A stretch of 64,000 nt of DNA from Opitutia bacterium (GTDB taxonomy: Bacteria > Verrucomicrobiota > Verrucomicrobiia > Opitutales > Opitutaceae), in the NCBI GenBank assembly GCA_947474365.1, contig CANJIU010000049.1:1-64000 (forward strand), read 5' to 3'. Below the pieces are notes generated by a model, which was not told the DNA's origin, ran no database searches, and saw only the letters and a list, made by a program, of their open reading frames with translations. The position numbers were made by a program, and so were the translations under genes. Positions 55,557-64,000 of the stretch are shown here, one piece after another. Positions within the stretch are counted from its first letter, which is position 1, and the number at the start of each line of letters is the position of its first letter.

Positions 55557-56504
55557 TCAGCGATCTCGCGTCGCCGCCACCCGCGGGTCGCCACTGAACG
55601 TGAATCGCGCGCCACCGAGGATCTGGTCGGACGTAATCGTCGGACCGATGAAGCGTTCGACATGCTCGAGGAAGAGTTCGGTGCCACGGTAGTGATCCAC
55701 GTACGGCCGACACTGCGGATTGTACATGGCGTCGGTGAGGTCGCGCATCAGCACCACGCGCTTCCCGTTCTTCGCCATCTGCCGCATGCCGAACGGCCGG
55801 CCAGTCACGCATTTGTTCACATGCACGCCCATCAGGATCACGCCAGTGATGCCCCGCGCCTCGAGCAGATTCCAAACTTCCACGCCTGAGTCGGTGATCG
55901 CATCTTGATCGTGGATTTTCAGCACATCGATCTGACGCGTCCACGGTTTCTTGGGATTCAGCCCCCGCGCAGTGAGTTCGGCCGCCCAGCGAAGATGTTC
56001 CGCGGCGGCGTCGTCCGACTCGTCCGGAGTGTCATCCAGCGGATATTGCACCGCGCCCTCAGCCGGCAGGGCCCGGCACCACTCGCCGATGTCGGGAGGC
56101 AGGTTGGCCGCCGTCGGCGCGCTCTGGGCGCGGAGCCGGGCGGGGTGCCCCTCGTAAAACTTCATGCAATTGCTCGGTGCGTGCACGATGAAGGCGCCGC
56201 GCGCTCGCGCCGCCTCAAGCAGAAAATTCATGCGCGGCGCAAATTCCGCCTCCCGTTTCACGGCATTGCTGCAGTGGTGCAGATCCCACATGTCGCAGAC
56301 AATGATCGCGGTCCGTCCCGGATCCCACGACTCGGCAGCGGTGACCACGCGCGATCCCTCGGACGCGGGGTTCGTCCCGACCCTCGTTTGGAGTGAAAAA
56401 CGAAATCCGGGCGTGTCCGCACCCGCCACCAGCCACGGCACGCCGACCGCCAACGAAACCGTCAGCAAGAGGGTCGACACCCGGCCAGACGCGGAAGAGA
56501 GCAT
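55557..56504 (-). CDS. exported isochorismatase-like cysteine hydrolase
   Basis: The 315-residue protein starts with a signal peptide (LLLTVSLAVGVPWLVAGA) and has the isochorismatase-like fold. The catalytic aspartate is in AIIVCDMWDLHHC and the nucleophilic cysteine in VHVNKCVTGRPFG. Members cleave amides, carbamates or vinyl ethers. An exported version with an insertion after the first active-site block is characteristic of planctomycete/verrucomicrobial proteins whose substrate is unknown. The open frame extends 982 codons upstream but that part is the shadow of the PSCyt gene on the other strand. The ATG at 56504 is chosen for its signal peptide. Confidence 0.8.
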   Translation of the reverse strand: MLSSASGRVSTLLLTVSLAVGVPWLVAGADTPGFRFSLQTRVGTNPASEGSRVVTAAESWDPGRTAIIVCDMWDLHHCSNAVKREAEFAPRMNFLLEAARARGAFIVHAPSNCMKFYEGHPARLRAQSAPTAANLPPDIGEWCRALPAEGAVQYPLDDTPDESDDAAAEHLRWAAELTARGLNPKKPWTRQIDVLKIHDQDAITDSGVEVWNLLEARGITGVILMGVHVNKCVTGRPFGMRQMAKNGKRVVLMRDLTDAMYNPQCRPYVDHYRGTELFLEHVERFIGPTITSDQILGGARFTFSGDPRVAATRDR

Positions 56505-56663
56505 GGAGGTACTATCACCCGCAGCGGCCCGATGTAAACCGATTTGCCGACGAAACGAGCCGCCCGACCCGGCGGCGCCCGACCCGGCGGAGGGTTGCGC
56601 TCCCGGGCCGAACCATTTCAACTCTCCCCTCGCCCCGCGTCTGTTCCATCCCTCCCCGTAATT

Positions 56664-59426
56664 GTGCGCACGAGCCTTCGACCTATAGCCGCGCTTTTCT
56701 CCGCCTTGCTGGCGGGCGCTGCTCCGACGGCGGTGGCGGCGACGGCAACCGACGACCTCGCGTTCTTCGAGGCCAAGGTCCGCCCGCTGCTGATCGAACG
56801 TTGCCTCGAGTGCCACGACGAACGAAAGCAAAAGGGAGGGCTTCGCCTCGACTCGGTACCCGGCTGGCAGGCCGGCGGCGACGGAGGCCGCGTCATCGTG
56901 CCCGGCGATCCCAACGCGAGCGTCCTCGTCCAGGCCATCCGCTACGCCAACGAGGATCTGCAAATGCCGCCAAAGAACCGGCTTGATCCGGACGAGGTCG
57001 CGGTATTGACTGAATGGGTACGACGGGGCGCCCCCGACCCGCGTCTCGCCGCGCCGGTGCCATCCGCGCCCAAGCTCGCACCGATGACGCCCGAACAGGC
57101 CCGCGGGCACTGGGCGTTCCAGCCGATCGTACCGCCGGAGGAGCCCAAACGGGTGCCGGGCCGGCCGGGCCACAACGCCATCGATCGGTTCGTGCGGGCG
57201 CGGCTGGCAGCGGAAAATATCCCGCCCAATCCAACCACCGATCCCCGCACGCTCGTGCGCCGCGCCTATCTCACGCTCCTCGGTTTGCCGCCATCCTTCG
57301 ATCGCGTGGAACAGTTCGCCGCCAACCCCGGCCCGGCCGCTTTCGCCGCGCTCGTTGATCAGCTGCTGGCCCGCCCTGAGTACGGACAGCGCTGGGGGCG
57401 CCACTGGCTCGATGTCGCCCGTTACGCCGACACCACGGAAAAATCCACCGACAGCGAACGCCGCATTCCGTTCGCCCATACCTATCGCGACTACGTGATC
57501 GAGGCGATGAACTCCGACCGGCCCTTCGACCGGTTCGTGCGCGAGCAGGTCGCCGCCGACCGCCTGGCGCCGGAGGAAAACCCCGACTTGCGCGCGCTCG
57601 GTTTCTTGACGGTCGGGCGCCACTTCGAGGGTAATGTCGACGCTCCCGATCTGATCGTCGACGATCGGATCGACACGATCGGTCGCGGCGTCCTCGGGCT
57701 GACGCTGGCCTGCGCCCGCTGCCACGACCACAAATTCGACGCCATTCCCACGGCCGATTACTATTCGCTCTACGGCATTCTCGCCAGCAGCGACGAACCG
57801 ATGGACCTTCCGGAAGTGGGATCGTCCAAGACCAGCGAGGCGGTGGAAAAATATCGCGCCAAGCGCGCCGCGCTTTTTGCCGACTACGAAAAGCACCTCG
57901 ATGCCTGCGTCACCAAGGCGAAGCGCCTGCTCCGTGAACTGGCCCCGGAATATCTGCGCTACCTCGTCGAGGAATCGTCCAATCACCGGACGGTCGAGGG
58001 TTTCATCCCGCTCGACACCCCGCGCGGGCTGCTCGTACGCGGCGGCCCTCCGCGTTGGAACGCCCTGATCCGAGAGTGCGTTCGGCGCGGCGAGAAAACC
58101 TTCCTGCTCTGGCCGGAATTTCTCGCTCTGCCCCGCGTCGATTTTGCGGCCGCTGCGGCAAAACTGATCGACGACGCGAACCATGCCTCCGAGCAGCATG
58201 ACGCTTCGGTGCTCGCCGCCCTGAACGAGAAACCGCCCACCACGATGCACGACGTGGCCGACCTCTTCGGCCAACTCATCACCGCCGCGCTGAAGTCGCC
58301 CGACGGTTCCGGTCTTGCCACTTTGCTCAACGACCCCGCGACGCCGCTGCAATTTTCCCGCGAAGAAGTACGCCGCGACCTGCTTCGCTTCGTCACCGAG
58401 CATCAGTTGGTCTCCCGCAAGGACGGCGAAGCAGCGGGGAAAATTCGCAAGGACCTGACCGTGCTCGAGGCGGAGGCGCCCGTCCGTCGCGCCCAGGCCC
58501 TGGTCGTCACGTCCGAGTTGGTGGAACCACACGTGATGATTCGCGGCGACCGGCATAAGCTGGGCCCGGTGGTTCCCCGGCGCATTCCGCAGGTTCTCGC
58601 CGCCGTCGACGGCAACACCTTCGCAGACGACGGCCGGCTGCAACTTGCCCGCGCGCTCGCGAGCCCGAAGAATCCGCTCACCGCGCGCGTAATCGTGAAC
58701 CGGGTGTGGCAGCAGCATTTCGGACAGGGCCTGGTCGCGACGCCGGACAACTTCGGAGCGACCGGCGAACGACCCTCGCATCCCGAACTGCTCGACCATC
58801 TCGCCGCGTGGTTCATCGCGCATGACTGGTCCCTCAAGTCCCTGCACCGTTACATCATGGCCTCCGCAACCTGGCAGCAAAGCAGCGCGGAGCAGATCGC
58901 CGCCCTTGAGCGCGATCCGTCGAACCGCCTGCTCTGGCGCATGAGCCCGCGACGGCTGGAGTTCGAGCCGCTGCGCGACAGCCTTCTGCGCGTCGCCGGT
59001 CGGCTCGACACCCGCCTTGGCGGCCGCAGCGCCCCACTGACCGACACCAATGTCCGCCGCGCGGTCTATGGTTACACGGATCGTTTCCGGATTCCCGCCC
59101 TCCTGCGGAATTTCGACGTCGCGAATCCGGACCAGTCGATCGCCCGCCGGTCCGAATCCATCCATCCACTCCAGGCGCTGTTCTTTCTCAACAGCCCGTT
59201 CGTTCGCGCGCAGGCTGAGTCGGTCAATCGCCAGGCGGAGATCGCCGAACTTTTCGACGTATCCGCCCGGGTCATGGCGATTTACCGGCGCGTGCTCATC
59301 CGCAATCCCGAGAGTGAGGAGGCCAGTCTCGCGGCGCGTTTTCTCGGCCCGGCACCAACGGAGGAGCAGTGGGTGCATTTCACCCAGGTGCTGCTGCTCT
59401 CGAACGAATTTTCCTATTGTGACTGA
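56664..59426 (+). CDS. PSCyt1-DUF1549-DUF1553 heme protein
   Basis: The 920-residue exported protein has a signal peptide, then a planctomycete cytochrome c domain with CLECH at 47-51 and LQMPPKNRL as the likely axial-ligand region. DUF1549 (about 170-385; includes ARCHDHKFD, a second CxxH-like segment) and DUF1553 (about 590-870; LARALASPKNPLTARVIVNRVWQQHFG) follow. These proteins are abundant in PVC bacteria and are almost always followed by a DUF1501 gene, as here 12 bases downstream. Their function is not established; they are suspected to act on glycans or in periplasmic redox. Start is a GTG (56664) giving the signal peptide; upstream codons are not protein-like. Confidence 0.83.
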   Translation: MRTSLRPIAALFSALLAGAAPTAVAATATDDLAFFEAKVRPLLIERCLECHDERKQKGGLRLDSVPGWQAGGDGGRVIVPGDPNASVLVQAIRYANEDLQMPPKNRLDPDEVAVLTEWVRRGAPDPRLAAPVPSAPKLAPMTPEQARGHWAFQPIVPPEEPKRVPGRPGHNAIDRFVRARLAAENIPPNPTTDPRTLVRRAYLTLLGLPPSFDRVEQFAANPGPAAFAALVDQLLARPEYGQRWGRHWLDVARYADTTEKSTDSERRIPFAHTYRDYVIEAMNSDRPFDRFVREQVAADRLAPEENPDLRALGFLTVGRHFEGNVDAPDLIVDDRIDTIGRGVLGLTLACARCHDHKFDAIPTADYYSLYGILASSDEPMDLPEVGSSKTSEAVEKYRAKRAALFADYEKHLDACVTKAKRLLRELAPEYLRYLVEESSNHRTVEGFIPLDTPRGLLVRGGPPRWNALIRECVRRGEKTFLLWPEFLALPRVDFAAAAAKLIDDANHASEQHDASVLAALNEKPPTTMHDVADLFGQLITAALKSPDGSGLATLLNDPATPLQFSREEVRRDLLRFVTEHQLVSRKDGEAAGKIRKDLTVLEAEAPVRRAQALVVTSELVEPHVMIRGDRHKLGPVVPRRIPQVLAAVDGNTFADDGRLQLARALASPKNPLTARVIVNRVWQQHFGQGLVATPDNFGATGERPSHPELLDHLAAWFIAHDWSLKSLHRYIMASATWQQSSAEQIAALERDPSNRLLWRMSPRRLEFEPLRDSLLRVAGRLDTRLGGRSAPLTDTNVRRAVYGYTDRFRIPALLRNFDVANPDQSIARRSESIHPLQALFFLNSPFVRAQAESVNRQAEIAELFDVSARVMAIYRRVLIRNPESEEASLAARFLGPAPTEEQWVHFTQVLLLSNEFSYCD

Positions 59427-59438
59427 CCCCATCGCACC

Positions 59439-60869
59439 ATGACCCCACACCTGTCACGTCCTACGTCTGCGATCTCGCGGCGCGAGATGCTGCGCCGGTG
59501 CGGCGCCGGTTTCGGCACCTTGGGACTCGCCGCCCTGCTGAGCGAATTTCCGGCCCTCGCGACGGAGAACGTCGATCCGTTGGCGCCACGGCCGCCGCAC
59601 TTCCGCGCGCGGGCCAAGTATGTGATCCAGATCCTCGCCAACGGCGGACCGGCGCAGATGGACACCTTTGATCCGAAACCGGTGCTGACAAAATATCACG
59701 GCCAGCGCCTGCCAATTCACCTCGAAACCGAGCGCCCGACCAGCACGGCGCTCGGATCGCCCTTCACGTTTGCCCGGTACGGTCAGAGTGGACTTGAGGT
59801 GAGCGAACTCTTCGGAGACCTCGCGGCGAAGCACGCCGACGATCTCTGCGTCATCCGCTCGATGTACACGGACACGCCCATCCACGAGAACTCGCTGCGC
59901 CTGATGAACTGCGGCGCGAGCATCATGGCGCGACCCAGCATCGGATCGTGGATCACCTATGGGCTCGGCACGGAGAATCGCAATCTCCCGGGCTTCGTCG
60001 TGCTCGTGCCCAAGGGCATGCCGGTCGCGGGAGCCGACAACTGGCAGGCGTCGTTTCTCCCCGGGACATTTCAGGGCACCTACATCGAAACCCAGGATCG
60101 GAAGGCATCGGAACTCATCGACCACCTCGCCAACACCGACCTGACGACTGACGAGCAACGGGCGCAACTCGACTTGGCGGGCGCCCTCAATCGCCGCCAT
60201 CTCGCCAGTCGGCATGATCCGGCCCTCGAAGCCCGCATCCAAAGTCTCGAGACGGCGTTCCGCATGCAGACCGCCGCGACCGACGCCTTTGACATCGAGC
60301 GCGAACCAGAACACATCCGGAAACTCTACGGTGACACCCCGCAGGCGCGGCAGATGCTCATGGCCCGCCGCCTCGTTGAACGCGGCGTGCGCTTTGTGCA
60401 GGTCTGGCATGGCACGCTCCAGCCCTGGGACAGTCACGACAACATCGAGAAGGCCCACCGCAAACTCGCCGCCGAAAGCTGTCAGGGCATCACCGCGCTG
60501 CTGACCGATTTGAAACAGCGTGGGCTCCTTGGCGAGACCCTCGTGATTTGGGGCGGTGAATTTGGGCGCACCCCCACGGTCGAATTGTCCCAGGGCGAGA
60601 AGGTCGGCCCGACCGCGGGACGCGATCACAACCACTACGGTTTCACGATGTGGCTCGCCGGGGGCGGCGCCAAGGGCGGCGTGGTGCACGGCGCGACTGA
60701 CGACTTTGGCTTCCGGGCGGTCGAGGATCGCGTCCATGTTCACGACCTGCAGGCCACCGTGCTGCATCTCCTCGGCTTGGATCACGAAAAGCTCACCTAC
60801 CGCCACAGTGGCCGAAATTTCCGGCTGACCGACGTGCACGGCAACGTCGTTCGCCGCCTCCTGGCCTGA
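59439..60869 (+). CDS. Tat-exported DUF1501 protein
   Basis: The 476-residue protein has a twin-arginine signal (SRREMLRRCGAGFGTLGLAALL) and the DUF1501 alkaline-phosphatase-like fold, a relative of sulfatases. Visible segments are QILANGGPAQMDTFDPKP, IRSMYTDTPIHENS, WDSHDN, GGEFGRTP and GRDHNHYGF, which supply the metal-binding Asp/His set of the superfamily; the sulfatase formylglycine motif is absent. The gene lies 12 bp after the PSCyt gene and the two should form one operon. Biochemical role is unknown. Stops of this gene and the ceramidase-fold gene face each other, 21 bp apart. Confidence 0.85.
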   Translation: MTPHLSRPTSAISRREMLRRCGAGFGTLGLAALLSEFPALATENVDPLAPRPPHFRARAKYVIQILANGGPAQMDTFDPKPVLTKYHGQRLPIHLETERPTSTALGSPFTFARYGQSGLEVSELFGDLAAKHADDLCVIRSMYTDTPIHENSLRLMNCGASIMARPSIGSWITYGLGTENRNLPGFVVLVPKGMPVAGADNWQASFLPGTFQGTYIETQDRKASELIDHLANTDLTTDEQRAQLDLAGALNRRHLASRHDPALEARIQSLETAFRMQTAATDAFDIEREPEHIRKLYGDTPQARQMLMARRLVERGVRFVQVWHGTLQPWDSHDNIEKAHRKLAAESCQGITALLTDLKQRGLLGETLVIWGGEFGRTPTVELSQGEKVGPTAGRDHNHYGFTMWLAGGGAKGGVVHGATDDFGFRAVEDRVHVHDLQATVLHLLGLDHEKLTYRHSGRNFRLTDVHGNVVRRLLA

Positions 60870-60890
60870 GCCGGGAGAGCCCATCGCCCG

Positions 60891-62321
60891 CTACGGGGCA
60901 GTCGCTTTGCCGGCCATCCCGGTGACACGTTCCAGCTCTGTCACCTTGGCCACAATCTGTTCCTCTAGACCGGGCGCCCACGGACCCGGGTGGATGCTGT
61001 TCCGCATCGAAGTGACAGCTTCATAACCACCCTCGCGGAGCACCCGCTCACTCGGAATGTAGGCCATGACATCGTTCGAATACGCCGCGATCCAAACCGA
61101 GCGCGGACCACCAAACTGCTGCTTCAGCCGCAACGAATAATCCACGACGGCTTCGCCGCCGAGGGCGATGAGCTTGAGTTCATTGCCGAGCCGCACGACT
61201 TGCACGGGATAAGGATAACTCGCCCGGATCGCTCCGTCCTTTTCGATCTGATCCAGCATCCGGCGCGCGTGATTGACCTCGATCCGGTCCTTCGAGGCGA
61301 GGCGCGCCTCAAACTCGGCCCGGGAAGGCGGTGGCGCGTAACGAAGGTCAATCTCGCTGAAAGCCGAACGAAGCGCTCCGGTCAGCGGCGTCAGCGTTGT
61401 GCCCAGGGCCGCGTCGACCGCCGTGGCCAATGTCCGCCCATGAATCTGCGCCAACGCGACCGTGCTGCGCGGGTACGGATTTTGGTCCCCGGCACAGCCG
61501 GTCAAAAAGAGCGCGATTGCTCCGGGATGATCGGCCTCCAGATACTCCTGCGCATACCCGGCATAGTCGCCGGAGAATTTATAAAAGCTGAGGGTCGTGT
61601 TGTGGCAGGCATAGCCAAACAGCACCGCCCGCAGGCGTCCGTCCGGCGCGTCCACCCGAAGCACCGGGACATCATGGTCTACGGGGCCGTCAGGATAGGA
61701 CGCGTCGGTGAAATTCCCTTTGGGTTGCGGCCGGCGACGGTTCATCGCGAATCCAGCGCGCGCCCGCGTGTACGCGACACGGGCCGGAGCCAGGTTGGCA
61801 AGCGCCTCGCCCACCACGGCGTGAAGCTTGTCCTCAAGTGCCGTCCGATACGCGGGGATTAGCGCCGCCTGCGGCGATTCGGCGGCGCCGGCGGGCAGCT
61901 TGTATTCGCGCAACTCGGGACCGGAGTGAGTGTGTGACGCCGTGAGGACGAATTGCTCGGGCCGAAGCTGATAGGACGCCGCCAGGCGCCTCTCCAACGA
62001 TTGGCGCAGCGACCGCGAAACGCCAATAAAGTCCATCGTCAGGAACACGAAACGGCCGTCCTGCGCATCGGCGAGCGCGAGGGCTTTGGCGTGGAGCTTT
62101 TGCGCCACTCCCTCCGATGGGCGGTTGCGGCTGCCAAAGCCGGCCATCCACATGTTGCTGGCGGGAGTGATCTCCACCGTCGCGGCGCCCGCCCGCCAAG
62201 TCGGCGCGGCCGGGGCTGCCCTTGCGCCGGTGGTCGGGCCGACGCTCAGTGCCACCGACAGGGCGAGCCATCGCCCCGTGATCCGTCGGACGAAAAGATG
62301 GAAAAAATAATGGAGTCGCAT
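60891..62321 (-). CDS. ceramidase-fold (Ceramidase_alk N-domain) secreted hydrolase
   Basis: The 476-residue protein has a signal peptide (to about residue 36) and the N-terminal domain of neutral ceramidases. Zinc-site segments are visible: TASHTHSGPE near 130 and GYACHNTTL near 240. Where true ceramidases have the nucleophilic serine in GDVSP, this protein reads GDQNPYP (about residue 275), so the catalytic serine is missing and ceramide is not a likely substrate. The C-terminal Ig-like domain of ceramidases is also absent. Other zinc hydrolase activity is possible. The ATG lies six bases after the stop of a TonB receptor, so the two are co-transcribed. Confidence 0.75.
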   Translation of the reverse strand: MRLHYFFHLFVRRITGRWLALSVALSVGPTTGARAAPAAPTWRAGAATVEITPASNMWMAGFGSRNRPSEGVAQKLHAKALALADAQDGRFVFLTMDFIGVSRSLRQSLERRLAASYQLRPEQFVLTASHTHSGPELREYKLPAGAAESPQAALIPAYRTALEDKLHAVVGEALANLAPARVAYTRARAGFAMNRRRPQPKGNFTDASYPDGPVDHDVPVLRVDAPDGRLRAVLFGYACHNTTLSFYKFSGDYAGYAQEYLEADHPGAIALFLTGCAGDQNPYPRSTVALAQIHGRTLATAVDAALGTTLTPLTGALRSAFSEIDLRYAPPPSRAEFEARLASKDRIEVNHARRMLDQIEKDGAIRASYPYPVQVVRLGNELKLIALGGEAVVDYSLRLKQQFGGPRSVWIAAYSNDVMAYIPSERVLREGGYEAVTSMRNSIHPGPWAPGLEEQIVAKVTELERVTGMAGKATAP

Positions 62322-62327
62322 GTGCGC

Positions 62328-64000
62328 CTAAAACGTCCCCTTCAGCCCGAATGTCCACAACGCCCCGTACTCGACGCGTTGATCCAATTGCGCATGCGCC
62401 GGCGTGCTCGGGCCGGCGACTTCCCGCAGCAACGGCGCATCGTTGAAATTGCGGAGCGTCGCGAACAACGACACCCGCTTGAAAAGGGTGTACTCCCCGA
62501 GGATGTCGTAGGAATAGCGCCGCGCCGTCCAGTTATACGTGCCCGGTTCAATCCCCCTCCCGGCCGCGACCAACCCCTCCCGCTGGCGGCCGCGATCGTT
62601 CCAATTCATGCGGAGATTGTACTTTGCCCGGGTAAGACTGGCGCCCCAGCTGTAAGTGCGCGGAATGAGAGCGATGCCCGTGAAGTTGCCCAGGTTCGGG
62701 CCGGTCGCGCGCATCGAACTGGCGTTGGCAAACACCTGCACGCCGCGGGCCCACTGCGGCAGAAACGTCAGCGCCTGCTTGTAACCAAACTCGAGTCCCT
62801 CCATGCGCACGACGCCCGGAAGATTTTGCTGGGTCGAAACATCGTAGGCCGCGTAGGTCGCGGGATCCAAGCCGTAGAGATGGAGAAACTCCGGCGTCGG
62901 TTTGAACACGGTGCCGCCGAAGAAATCACTGAAGTCGCGCCGGAAGCCACCGACCGAGAACTGGCCGACGCCGGCAAAATAGTACTCGAGCCGCAGGTTG
63001 GTCGTCTTCGCGCTCCACGCCTTGATGCCCGCATTGTTCACCGTGATCCGGTTTCCCGCGGCCGGCGGATTGTCGGTGTTCGGCAGCGTGACCCCACCGG
63101 CGTACTGATTGAAATTAGGCCGGCCGACGGAAAAATAATAGGACGCCCGCGCGACGAGATTTCCCCGCAGATCGAAACTTGAGTTGAGGCTGGGGAAGAG
63201 GCGGAGGTATTCCTTCTCGGCGTTCGTCCCCCGGCCGATGAAGGTGAGCTTGGAGGTCTCGAGCGCATTCGTGGTGACGGGCTGCGGCGTGCCATTGGCC
63301 GCCAGGATCGGCCGGCCCTGGGAGTCGCGGCGGATGTTGCGCGAGAGATCGGTGAGCGGGCCCTCCGCGTGGATATTCGTCTGCTCGGCGCGCACTCCGC
63401 CGACCAACTTCAGCCGCCGTTCGAAAAACGCCAGGTCACCGCGCAGATAGACCGAGGAGATCACCTCGTCGGCGTACTTGGAGGTGCTGACCAGCGTTCG
63501 ATACAGGTTGTCTTCGTTGAGGGTGAACTGGCTCGGGTTCGCCTTGAAGGCGTCCCAGACAAGTTCGGGACTGAGGTGCTGGATACGCGGGAAACCAAAC
63601 GGCGCGATGCGCTGCGAGAAGCTCGCGTCCAGGAACGGCGCGGCACCGTCATCGCTGCCGACCGGCGTGGTCGATGCGCGACCGTCCCGTCCGACGTAGG
63701 CATAGGGGGCGTTGTAGTTGCCCGGAACGTCGCGCACGGACTGGCGGACATCGATGCCGCCCTTGAGCGTCAGGGGCACGGATCCGCCGAAACTGCGGCG
63801 CGCGTTGGCGTAGACACTGCGCTGGAGGTCGTACGGATTCCGCTCCTGGTCGTTGGCGGAGATCAGCGCGTAGTTGCCCAAGCTGTACGGATCGACCGGC
63901 GCTCCCGTCGTGCCATCAGTGACCGTAATCCGGCCCGGACGAAGGTAGACGACGTCGTCGAACGACACCGTGACACCGGTGCGCCGGGCGGTGAGGACAT
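62328..64000 (-). CDS. TonB-dependent receptor, C-terminal part (cut by window edge)
   Basis: The frame is open to base 64000, so the N-terminus with signal, plug and TonB box is outside the window. The 557 visible codons are barrel strands with alternating aromatic and polar residues, such as RAEQTNIHAEG, LFPSLNSSFDLRG and ARASYYFSVGRPNFNQYAGG, and end in the aromatic WTFGLKGTF. The FSVGRPNFNQYAGG-type block is shared by large receptors of this phylum. It would import a ligand whose processing involves the ceramidase-fold hydrolase encoded directly downstream. Confidence 0.82.
   Translation of the reverse strand, partial: VLTARRTGVTVSFDDVVYLRPGRITVTDGTTGAPVDPYSLGNYALISANDQERNPYDLQRSVYANARRSFGGSVPLTLKGGIDVRQSVRDVPGNYNAPYAYVGRDGRASTTPVGSDDGAAPFLDASFSQRIAPFGFPRIQHLSPELVWDAFKANPSQFTLNEDNLYRTLVSTSKYADEVISSVYLRGDLAFFERRLKLVGGVRAEQTNIHAEGPLTDLSRNIRRDSQGRPILAANGTPQPVTTNALETSKLTFIGRGTNAEKEYLRLFPSLNSSFDLRGNLVARASYYFSVGRPNFNQYAGGVTLPNTDNPPAAGNRITVNNAGIKAWSAKTTNLRLEYYFAGVGQFSVGGFRRDFSDFFGGTVFKPTPEFLHLYGLDPATYAAYDVSTQQNLPGVVRMEGLEFGYKQALTFLPQWARGVQVFANASSMRATGPNLGNFTGIALIPRTYSWGASLTRAKYNLRMNWNDRGRQREGLVAAGRGIEPGTYNWTARRYSYDILGEYTLFKRVSLFATLRNFNDAPLLREVAGPSTPAHAQLDQRVEYGALWTFGLKGTF

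Noticed and set aside
56505-59450. Very long minus-strand frame continuing upstream of the isochorismatase-like gene
   Set aside because: It lies exactly opposite the PSCyt/DUF1549/DUF1553 gene, has arginine- and glycine-rich shadow composition and no domain signature. High GC suppresses stop codons on the opposite strand.

Overview
The window looks like chromosomal DNA of a high-GC Opitutaceae-type Verrucomicrobiota. The support is a set of families that travel together in that group: five complete TonB-dependent receptors plus one cut by the window edge, most with an LSPFEV-type N-terminal motif and none with a SusD partner; PSCyt1/DUF1549/DUF1553 plus DUF1501 gene pairs; TIGR02604/TIGR02603-type propeller-HEAT-cytochrome proteins; and Tat-exported oxidoreductases and TIM-barrel proteins. 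No rRNA, tRNA, CRISPR array or phage module was seen. The species assignment is inference.

Layout. 1-1.8 kb is a decayed patch: an ISL3 transposase tail, a GspE-like fragment and a receiver fragment. 1.8-8 kb holds a sialidase-like secreted hydrolase, a 25-bp perfect inverted repeat, a Gfo/Idh/MocA oxidoreductase, an AraC regulator and a siderophore-type TonB receptor. 8.2-8.5 kb contains what may be the 5' end of a group II intron with no maturase. 8.5-14 kb (minus strand) is an MFS transporter / TIM-barrel isomerase / TonB receptor cluster.

14.2-31.8 kb (plus strand) is the main metabolic island: a DJ-1/PfpI protein, a TonB receptor, a PQQ dehydrogenase with an embedded cytochrome c domain, a GntR regulator, a two-domain redoxin, two tandem 1000-residue propeller-HEAT-cytochrome proteins and a second TonB receptor. 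Read together this suggests uptake of one small organic substrate through the outer membrane, periplasmic oxidation, and electron transfer to c-type hemes. The substrate is unknown. 31.9-36.5 kb has an internally deleted TonB receptor, an esterase, a REP-associated tyrosine transposase flanked by repeats, and a sulfatase. An enolase-superfamily dehydratase follows.

37.8-51.5 kb is a signalling block. A minus-strand, partly overlapping set encodes a giant MASE1/CHASE/PAS kinase, a hybrid kinase, a CheY-like receiver, a CheC-like phosphatase and a third kinase. Divergently from it run an Aer-type PAS protein, a soluble methyl-accepting protein and an HDOD protein. The PAS and methyl-accepting genes look like an aerotaxis receptor split in two.

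51.5-64 kb returns to uptake and hydrolysis: a TonB receptor with an AT-rich promoter-like site and two leader hairpins, a coiled-coil membrane protein, an isochorismatase-like hydrolase, a PSCyt/DUF1501 pair, and a ceramidase-fold hydrolase directly downstream of a TonB receptor that runs off the window.
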